NCBI GenBank assembly: GCA_964017145.1
Contig: CAXHKQ010000006.1
Location: 1 to 15,327 of the forward strand
Direction: 5' to 3'
Source: Agrocybe praecox
Taxonomy: Eukaryota; Basidiomycota; Agaricomycetes; Agaricales; Agrocybaceae
DNA: 15,327 nt
Shown here: positions 8,884-15,327 of the stretch, piece by piece
Numbering within the stretch: position 1 is the first letter of the stretch
Layout: each line of letters opens with the position of its first letter
The notes under the pieces: generated by a model
Databases searched by the model: none
Told to the model about the DNA's origin: nothing
What the model saw: only the letters and a program-made list of their open reading frames with translations
Translations under genes and position numbers: made by a program

Positions 8884-9620
8884 TATACACACACGCGTTC
8901 GCACGGCGTGCGCAGAAAGTCTGACGGAAAACGAAAGGCGGAACGCAGCAGCTCGGCCAAAGCACATCCGACGACGACGACACTCGGTTCACTCAGATAA
9001 TGTGTTGCCTGTTTGCCACACGACGTTGGCACGCAACAACAAACACCGGCGTCGGTGCGCGATGGTGGTCGCCGTCGCCATCGTCGTCGTCACACAAAAT
9101 TGGTATACTATAAAATGGGGCGAAACATATCATCCTCTTAGCCGCTGTTGTTGTCGGTCGTCGTAACGTAACAACATGTGCGCTCGCGCACTATTTTAAT
9201 GAAATTATTCCCTCGCATCAGCACATTTTAAGCGCCATTAGGCGCCGCCTGGCCGGGCTGCCGCCAGTAGTTGCTGGTCGTGTGTTGTGTCGTGTTTGCG
9301 TGGCTGGCATGTTTACTTGCCACTTAGACCGGGCCCTTTTAGTTGTGTCGTCTCCGCGTGGGCACACAAAAAAAACAGAAGCTCGTCGTGGGTAGATTTG
9401 TGCGAATCTCCTCGGTGGTTTAAAGTGAGTTCGAAATTTTTCCGTGTACGTTCGCTTCAACTTCCATGCAAGTTAAAGAGCACGCATGTGCGCCACGCTT
9501 GTCAAGCTGTCAATTTCTGCGCCCTCGGTTTTTGTTTTTCGTTGGATGTTGTGTGCGACGCAGGACGGATCGAGTATTTTGTCATTGTTTTATGGCTGCA
9601 ATAAAACGGAAGACGTGCGG

Positions 9621-9639
9621 GCGTGCGTGCGTGCGTGCG
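9621..9639 (+). repeat. GCGT tetranucleotide repeat
   Basis: Tandem GCGT units form a short GC-rich microsatellite. Confidence 0.85.
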
Positions 9640-10024
9640 GCGCGCAAACATCGTCGTCGAATACCGAATAACACACGCACGCAGTAGTTCGAGTATGAGA
9701 CACAAGCATAAGCACATAAAACGCATAAAAACTATTCGCAAACGACGGCTCGGATCGGAAGCTGCGTCGCTTGTCGCTTGTCGTGTGTCGGGAAGCACTT
9801 TCGTGCGAAGCGTCATACGACGGAGCGACATTTTCAGCGACGACGCATTCTCGCCTGGAAATCATCTGATTATATGCTGAAATTGCACATTCGCGTGATT
9901 TTCCGGGACAATTTGGCGACAGGGCGACCGGGAACGGCACATATCCTATTGCTCTTTCGTCTGCGGCACCGGCACCGGCACTATAAGACTCCTCTGAATA
10001 CACACTCGACACAATATCATCGTG

Positions 10025-10040
10025 TCGTCGTCGTCGTCGT
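10025..10040 (+). repeat. TCG trinucleotide run, left arm of an inverted pair
   Basis: Five TCG units plus T face a CGA run at 10122-10136 in inverted orientation, so the two could pair as a stem with a loop of about 80 bases. Similar CGT/CGA runs recur at 10420-10433 and 11449-11475. Confidence 0.7.
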
Positions 10041-10121
10041 GTCAACTCATCAGTATTCATATTATTATTTGGAGTGGTTTTTATGAGCGCGATATTATTC
10101 ATACAGCTTGACGCTGGGGCT

Positions 10122-10136
10122 CGACGACGACGACGA
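10122..10136 (+). repeat. CGA trinucleotide run, right arm of an inverted pair
   Basis: Five CGA units are complementary to the TCG run about 80 bases upstream. Confidence 0.7.
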
Positions 10137-10770
10137 GACTCTCGAAAAACAGACACAGCATAAAATCATCGTTTCGTCGCCTTCGTCGCATACCTCGCTC
10201 CGAACTAGGTCGTAAAGTGTTGTCACAATTCGATGCTGGTGGTGGTAGACCGCTTGTTCGCAGTGGCCATCATTAAAGCCGTAGAAAAAAACACGTTCAT
10301 TTGATGTCCGCGTTATCAAGAGTCCCTGCGTGCCCGCGTGTGCGCTAAGCGCCCATCTCATCAGAAATATAAATTAATTTCGGTACGTCGTCCGCGCGTG
10401 AACACACCGGCATACCGACGTCGTCGTCGTAGCGTGTCGGGTGGAAATCATCACAAAGATTGGACTCATCAAACAGTTGTGTGGCCCTGTCGCGGGGGGC
10501 GATGTTCATGGGGTTTTGCGGTGCGGTTATTAATGTGGAAAATTATAATCACGTTGAAAAGTTTTGTGTCGTTTTTTGCGCACGGAGGGCTGCCGTTGCC
10601 GCATGCCCTGGGAATGGGTCGTCCTCCTCAATCACCATCACACACCGGTCTTAGAGCGAGCTTTGTGTGTGCGAGCAGCGAGCACAGTTCCATTTGCGTT
10701 TCTCAACATTGAAATTACACGCGCATGTACGCGGCGACGAGCCACGCGACGATGGCACACGTCTCCCAAG

Positions 10771-11417
10771 CAGTGGCGTATACAGAGTGTTGTTTTCAGT
10801 TTTCAACACCCAAGCCCAGACCATGGATACAATAGTGTGTAGTAGTGATTTCTGAATTCGTGGTGTTTTTATTCGACTTCTTATCGGTAATTTACATTGA
10901 TTCTTGAAATGAACGCAAATGCAACTTTTACAATCCCTTTGAAATTGCAAGGTGTCATCTCTATTTCCAATCTTTCTCGATATTGCGTCTTGTGTCGACC
11001 AATAACGTCGCGTTGTGTAAATTTCGTATATTCTGCTCCAGAGCACTGTGTATGATTTGTGTATGAAAATTTACAAAACAAGGCGCTAAAAGTTCTGTTG
11101 CTTTTGTGTGCATTTCAAGAATCGACGTGAATGAATCAAAATGTGCTGTGTTGTGCTCTTATCCTTGATATACGGATGAAGATTATATACATTATTTTAT
11201 TTGAAAATGAGTACATATCTATTGAATCGCTTCGGGCCGCAATTCGAGTTGAAAGATGAAAGGCAAGCCTACAAAAATCGTAGGAAGCGTCGTATTTCGG
11301 CACATGAATCGTATATTCAATACGATTTCAATTGGTCCAACAAGTGGTTCTAAAATATACGATTAGTCTATGATTAGTGCATGATTTGCCGAGCCGAAAT
11401 TCTTTGATACGCCCCTG
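10771..11417. mobile_element. Second hAT-like non-autonomous transposon
   Basis: The left end is CAGTGGCGTAT and the right end, reverse-complemented, is CAGGGGCGTAT (10/11). The flanking 8-mers are CTCCCAAG (10763-10770) and CTCCCAGC (11418-11425), which match at 6 of 8 positions, as expected for an ageing hAT TSD. Just inside the left end, GTGTTG and CAACAC form a short hairpin (about 10787-10809). A palindromic piece, AATCGTATATTCAATACGATT, near 11308 lies in the right part (its central bases are unpaired). No transposase frame is visible in 647 bp. The terminal CAGNGGCGTA pattern is common among hAT elements; I infer membership from it together with the 8-bp TSD. Confidence 0.8.
10899..11123. 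repeat. Foldback (inverted repeat) inside the second hAT-like element
   Basis: The arms 10899-10925 and 11097-11123 match inverted at 24 of 27 bases, beginning GATTCTTGAAATG. A second, inner inverted pair (GTAAATTTCGTAT near 11017 with TATGAAAATTTAC near 11061) continues the stem. It could be a small nested MITE or a subterminal structure of the host element. No TSD is apparent next to the outer arms, so I cannot choose between these. Confidence 0.65.
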
Positions 11418-11425
11418 CTCCCAGC

Positions 11426-12051
11426 TGTAGCGCGAATAAACAGGGCAACGTCGTCGACGACGACGATGACGACGGTGGCGTCGACAAAAAACGAGTATGA
11501 AAAATACACATCCGCGTATGCGTGCACGCGTCTAACGCGAAGCATCTTGATGTGCGTTCGTGTGCGCTGTCTTTGCACGTTTTTCATAACGCCGACGACG
11601 CCATCGAAACGCGACCCTATCTACTTTAGATTGATGTCAGGAGGCTTCAGAGCTTCAGCGCGTAAGCGCCAGTCGTTGCCATTTGCCGTCGTCGTCGACT
11701 AGCTTCGCTGAATGTGTCTCTGTGTGCGTCCGGGAGTGGAAAGAATTACTTTCATCACTCCGACGCGGCCACCCCGGCGAAACGCGAAAGCACGAAAGCA
11801 CCCAGTCCAAATAAATTTTCTTTTATTTTTATAAGCGACGCGCTGCTGTGAACCGAGCAGCACACCGCCAACTGCACATCGAGCGCGTATGTAACGTTTT
11901 TTTTTTTCAGAGGCAGGGGTTGGCGGCATGGCGGGAAATGAGGGAAGATTGGGGAACTGGGGGTCGGCAGAGGTGACGACGTCGACGCAAACACGTTGAG
12001 ACTTTCGCTCTCGTTGCACCCCGGCTCTAGAGCTGTACGCGTGTGTATGTA
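11426..12051. other. GC-rich host DNA, no supported gene
   Basis: This block has CGTCGTCGACGACGA-type self-complementary runs at about 11449-11475 and CGTCGTCGTCGACTAG at about 11686. Both overlapping minus-strand frames (121 and 110 codons) cross the same low-complexity DNA and are not credible. A poly-T run followed by CAG at about 11897-11911 looks like a 3' splice acceptor but has no supporting exon. Confidence 0.4.
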
Positions 12052-12603
12052 CAAGGTGCGCCATATTTGTTGGATGTATGAGAACATTATTTTTGCATTA
12101 TTATTTAGTCCAGTACATTTTGTTTGGACTAGTTATTGGATTCACCATCTCATCAACGCTACTTTATTAGCACCATAGCAAAATAGTCGGCATTTTTTAA
12201 ACATTTGTCTGTTTTTTTTTGTATGTATCTCTTGTTTCTACATTTTTCTACAATTTTGTTCAGTAGTCATATTGGGATATCGTCAACATGTCGTTACGAA
12301 TACATGGTTCAAGGTTTAGATAATAACTTAATAACCCAGAAGTGCCGTATCGTCAAAACGACGCTTGGGCTCCCCTAGACTCATTCTTTTAAGATTTTTT
12401 GGAAAGAAAATCGAACGATAGTAAGCTTTAAACCGTACTCGAGCTTCAGTAAAATATTCTTGCAGAAATAATCTCAATACCTCCAGAGATCCCTGAAGAT
12501 TGTATAGGTCAAAAATAAATTGAAATATTTAGTTTATGGAAATCTTTAGATTAGTTCAGTAGATTCGATGTTCTCTGAGCTCCATCAGATATGGCGCACC
12601 CGG
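12052..12603. mobile_element. Element D: TA-flanked TIR transposon (non-autonomous)
   Basis: The segments 12055-12087 and 12568-12600 are inverted repeats matching at 27 of 33 bases, both starting GGTGCGCCATAT and both ending in GAGAACAT. Counting three less-conserved outer bases, TA lies on each side (12050-12051 and 12604-12605), consistent with a Tc1/mariner-type TSD. The interior is AT-rich, unlike its GC-rich flanks, and holds a small hairpin, TAGTCCA...TGGACTA, near 12107-12134. There is no transposase. The exact outer boundary is less certain than the TIR itself. Confidence 0.82.
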
Positions 12604-12605
12604 TA

Positions 12606-13369
12606 TGTTGCGGGGTGGCTCTGAAGTGACGTGATTATACACTTTTTTGTTGTATACGCGTGTAGCAACAAAAGTCCGTCGAGAGTCTGCGTGCTGGGTG
12701 CCGGGAATATATGTATGTGTATATACTTGTATTAATTTGAAAAAATAAAAGCGCTTTGTCTGCGAGCCAGCGAACCAGCCAAATCGGTGGCTGGATAGGG
12801 TGGGGGCGACGCACGTTATTATCCGGTTGGGTTTCGGTGCGGGTTCGGAGGAGTGTGAGCCCAACACTTCAGATATTCCGCGCAGTGTGTTTACGGACCG
12901 GCAAGTCAGAGCTCGCGTGAACGACGCTCTCTTAGCGCCAAGAGCGCACCCACACACACACGCGGACATCGCGCACACACACACAAAACAACATCGCTTG
13001 TGTATGCGCGCTGCGAGCGATGCGAAACGACGCGACGATGCGCAACGCCGTCGCACGTGTAATAATGCCATTATATTTCTCCGCCGTACACCTCCGAACA
13101 ATCATATCCAGCCCGGTCGCCCGGTCGCACTGCGCACAACAACGCACCCTCAACACCGGTGGAGGGAACTGTTGGGGATAAGAGCGATACATTTATACAC
13201 ACACTATGCGCTCGATGCACGCACGCACGTGTGGAATTATCGCGCCCGGCGAAGCACTCGAAGCTCGAAGCAGTCTTCGACGTCGTGGCGGCCGTCGTCG
13301 TCTAGTTTTGCTTTAATGTCGGTCGGCGCGGCGTTTGTCGGATTCGGTATTGCTCTATGTGTGTTTTCA
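12606..13369. other. GC-rich host DNA with overlapping spurious frames
   Basis: This block holds CA tracts at about 12951-12985 and overlapping open frames on opposite strands. The plus-strand frame from 12800 (192 codons) ends at a TAG within the TIR of A2, and the minus-strand frame of 181 codons begins at 13101 and reads into the end of element D. Both properties argue against real genes. The plus-strand frame ends in a hydrophobic stretch, the only feature that could hint at a protein. The word GCCATTAT at 13067-13074 resembles a Pho/YY1 core but is isolated. Confidence 0.45.
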
Positions 13370-13693
13370 CTACCCTAGCTCATTAATTTGAAACATATAC
13401 GAAATTGTGCTTCCCTCACGTTTTGTAGACAAAGTAAGAGTCACACACAAATTGTAATGATGCAGTTTCCATTCAACAGCATTTTAATGTATACGACAAC
13501 ATTGTTGAAGGAAAGTCTCGTCCTTTGGTGAGGCTCGCCCAGAGTAGACCGATTTTCAATATATAGAGAAAATGTCGATCGCATAACCATGATGGCAATT
13601 TTCTCAAATGTTGTCCAATGAAATGGATTTGTGCCCAATTTCATTATCTTTCGATCCAGTGGAAAGTTATGGACCTAAACCAATAACGAAGTA

Positions 13694-13988
13694 TAAACAT
13701 GAGAGTTAGTTACTCTTTCATCATGATATACTTATTAAGGCTCGTCACTGGAGAACGGTTCAATATAATCGATTCGAATGGTTCAATATAATCGCTCTTT
13801 TTTGGGCACGAACGCCGACATCTTTGGTGGCTGTTAACAACCAGACGCTCACATGTGAAAACAAATTGTGTATGACCTATTGTAGCAAATGTTTTTAGCA
13901 AAATTTGAGCCATATCTCATGTCATAATATTTACGCGTTCGGCGGAGACAACTCGCAGAAGAAAAGTGTAACTAACTCTGCACACCTA
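13694..13988. mobile_element. Element C: small TIR transposon nested in A2
   Basis: Inverted ends share AGAGTTAGTTAC exactly (13702-13713 and 13968-13979), with weaker pairing extending outward to a TA on each side (13692-13693 and 13989-13990). Removing the segment with one TA joins ACGAAGTA to GTATTG...TATGGAGACAAATA, which lines up with the uninterrupted A1 sequence ACGAAATACG...TATGCAAACAAATA. A1 therefore acts as an empty-site comparator. The element is AT-rich, has no transposase, and contains a tandem duplication at 13757-13794. Confidence 0.82.
13757..13794 (+). repeat. Tandem duplication inside element C
   Basis: The 15-mer GGTTCAATATAATCG occurs at 13757-13771 and again at 13780-13794, a 23-bp period. 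Confidence 0.85.
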
Positions 13989-14460
13989 TAGTATTGTATG
14001 GAGACAAATACATGCAGAATATTCGAATTTCGAGATTGGCTTATAGGCCACAACTTTGCACTGTAGTGACATAGAGTTATGCGTGTGTATTCTTAGGACG
14101 TACTCAGCCACAGGCGAGACTATTCTTCAACGATATTTTTTATTACTTTCAAAGAATGTTTATCGAATTTAATTACATCATTACATTATTTGTGCGACTC
14201 TTACTCGTCCTACAAATAGTAAAATAAGCATTTCGTGTACGTTTCAAATTTATGAACTAGACTAGTAAGTGTGTGTGCGGAGCGCTCGCACGTTTACGTT
14301 CCTGGGAACCAAGCGGGAATAATTCAAAACCCCAACCGCAAACAATACGCGAGAACGTCGGGCTGTGCATGCGCCCACCCGCACACGCTTACCCACCCGG
14401 CGTATCCCCTACATAAAACATTCACGACACGAACACCTCGCTCGCTCTCCGTGCCTGCCT

Positions 14461-14490
14461 GCCAGCCATCCAGCCAGCCAGCCAGCCAGC
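14461..14490 (+). repeat. CAGC/CCAG tetranucleotide repeat
   Basis: Tandem CAGC units with one ATC interruption. Confidence 0.85.
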
Positions 14491-14642
14491 GAGCACGGAT
14501 GTTTTATCGCACCGCAAATATATCACCGGGTGATGGTGGCGGAGGTGGCGGTAGAGAGAGAACGTAATCGTGTTATCTCGGCGGAAACATTTTACTTACG
14601 AAAAAGGATTTCGAGCAAATGTATGCGGATGACGCGGTGCAC

Positions 14643-14700
14643 GTGTGTCTGTGAGTGTGTGTGTGTGTACGAGTGTTTGTGTGTGTGTATGTGGGTGGGT
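14643..14700 (+). repeat. TG-rich dinucleotide tract
   Basis: This is an interrupted TG microsatellite with TGTGTGTGTG runs separated by TACGAG and TATGTGGG. Confidence 0.8.
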
Positions 14701-15170
14701 GCGATTTTCCTAGAGGGGAGCGCAAAGCATGGCAGAGCATATACTACATAGTAGTACAGTCAAACGAAAAGATGAAATTGCCATCAGCGCAGATAAACGT
14801 GCTCATGGTGGCTCCCACCCCACCCGAAAGACAGTTTGCAACAAACGCTGCTAGTTCTGCGCGTGGCGCGTGGATATGATGAGGAAGTCCCGCTGCACAG
14901 TCGTTTCGTTCCTCCCGGCCCGGTTGGCGTGGCAACGCCGTGCAGAGGTCTCAGTTTCGTTGGTGGTATTATTTTCGCAGCACACGAATGCGCACAGGCA
15001 TTGAGCGCACCTTTCTTCTGCTGGCTCTGGCACACGCCGATGCCCCGAAAAAAAGGACGACCGCGAGACACCCGAACAAGTTCCCAGTTACATTGAAAAT
15101 CGATAGCAGACGTTAATGCAAAAAGTATATTACTTACACACACAGCATAGTAAGGAGTGCGGCAGAAAAA

Positions 15171-15327
15171 AACGCATAACTTTTTTCGGCTATTGCTCGA
15201 AAACGACTTGGATTAATAAACTTGTTTTTTCGTCAAAGTAATAGTATGAATTGTAAGATTTTTACCATGTTATCATTTCCTTTTGAAATATATTACAGTA
15301 TCACAATGACATCAATATTTGAAACCC
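15171..15327. other. AT-rich right-edge block
   Basis: Composition switches to AT-rich here, as at every transposon boundary in the window, so another insertion may begin near 15171. The other end lies outside the window and no TIR can be tested. Confidence 0.3.

Larger units (their letters stand above)
8886..10770. other. Longest GC-rich host block, no supported gene
   Basis: This 1.9-kb block is GC-rich and dense in CGT/CGA trinucleotide runs. A minus-strand frame of 188 codons (9590-10156) overlaps plus-strand frames across the same DNA and is Arg/His/Ser-rich; I do not regard it as a gene. A TATAAAA word lies at 9109-9115 without a convincing initiator or downstream frame. AT islets near 9195-9210 (TTTAATGAAATTATT) and 10525-10550 (TTATTAATG, AATTATAATCACG) may be transcription-factor sites. 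The block ends at the target of the second hAT-like element. Confidence 0.5.
13370..14265 (+). mobile_element. Family A long-TIR transposon, copy A2, with nested insertion
   Basis: The left end reads CTACCCTAGCTCATTAATTT and the right end, reverse-complemented, reads CTAGTCTAGTTCATAAATTT. The right flank is TA (14266-14267) while the left flank is CA, a TA target with one change. The left arm extends to about 13550 and its inner part (CTCGTCC, CTTTGGT, GCCCAGAGTAG blocks) matches the right arm of A1 inverted, giving TIRs of about 180 bp. A1 and A2 align in the same orientation across the interior. A 295-bp element, C, interrupts A2. There is no transposase, so A is a foldback-like, non-autonomous family whose TA target suggests Tc1/mariner-type mobilisation. 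Confidence 0.87.
14268..15170. other. GC-rich host DNA, no supported gene
   Basis: Host sequence after A2 has a CCAG repeat, a TG-rich tract and several overlapping low-complexity frames on both strands, none convincing. Nothing in it identifies a gene or RNA. Confidence 0.45.

Noticed and set aside
9109..9140. TATAAAA word as a possible core promoter
   Set aside because: No convincing initiator at the right spacing, no well-placed downstream element and no credible downstream gene. The nearest ATG opens only a seven-codon frame.
9590..10156. 188-codon minus-strand open frame
   Set aside because: It is Arg/His/Ser-rich from CGT and GCGT repeats, overlaps several plus-strand frames, and has no recognisable domain.
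3970..13074. Scattered GCCAT words as a Polycomb response element
   Set aside because: Only two of the words checked (10266-10273 and 13067-13074) fit the extended Pho/YY1 core. They are kilobases apart and lack a GAGA-motif cluster.
12556..13101. 181-codon minus-strand open frame
   Set aside because: It runs from host DNA across the boundary into the terminus of element D, so it cannot be a conserved host gene as it stands.
12800..13378. 192-codon plus-strand open frame with a hydrophobic C-terminal end
   Set aside because: It overlaps a 181-codon minus-strand frame, is driven by CA/CG low complexity, and its stop codon lies inside the TIR of transposon A2. There is no recognisable domain, and stop-free runs are expected in GC-rich DNA.

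Overview
This window looks like non-coding nuclear DNA from an animal, most likely an insect; a dipteran such as a mosquito is a reasonable guess, but nothing here proves it. No bacterial gene layout, tRNA, rRNA or CRISPR array is visible, and I found no protein-coding gene I can defend. The longest open frames (up to about 190 codons) lie in GC-rich low-complexity DNA, overlap each other on opposite strands, and translate into Arg/His/Thr-rich sequence from CA and CGT repeats.

The layout is a mosaic of two DNA types. The host background is visibly GC- and CpG-rich, with many CA/TG, CGT/CGA, CCG and CCAG simple repeats and short AT-rich islets that resemble homeodomain sites. It occupies about 780-1570, 2500-3110, 3842-4944, 6379-8001, 8886-10770, 11426-12051, 12606-13369 and 14268-15170. 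Inserted into it are AT-rich blocks. Most of these can be delimited to the base as non-autonomous DNA transposons, because their ends are inverted repeats and the flanking target-site duplications (TSDs) are still visible.

The elements are: a 155-bp palindromic PIF/Harbinger-like MITE (2128-2282, TSD CTG); two copies of a long-TIR family here called A (A1 3111-3839 and A2 13370-14265, TA target sites), plus a decayed end at about 467-551; a 1.4-kb hAT-like element (4945-6370) with a perfect 8-bp TSD, CGAAGCGA, carrying a decayed copy of family B (B1, about 5098-5870); a fuller family-B copy (B2, 8002-8883, TA TSD); a second hAT-like element (10771-11417) with a foldback inside it; a TA-flanked element D (12052-12603) with 33-bp TIRs; and a small TA-flanked element C (13694-13988) nested inside A2, where A1 serves as the uninterrupted comparator.

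No transposase is visible, so all these elements would depend on enzymes encoded elsewhere. Families A and B begin 5'-CTA next to TA, and D and C also sit at TA sites, consistent with Tc1/mariner-type mobilisation. The two hAT-like elements have CAG...CTG ends with 8-bp TSDs. The host DNA between them looks regulatory or intergenic/intronic, but its target gene cannot be read from this window. The most interesting items are the previously unnamed (to me) TIR families A, B, C and D, their nesting order, and a 48-codon stretch that stays open and collinear between the two diverged B copies.
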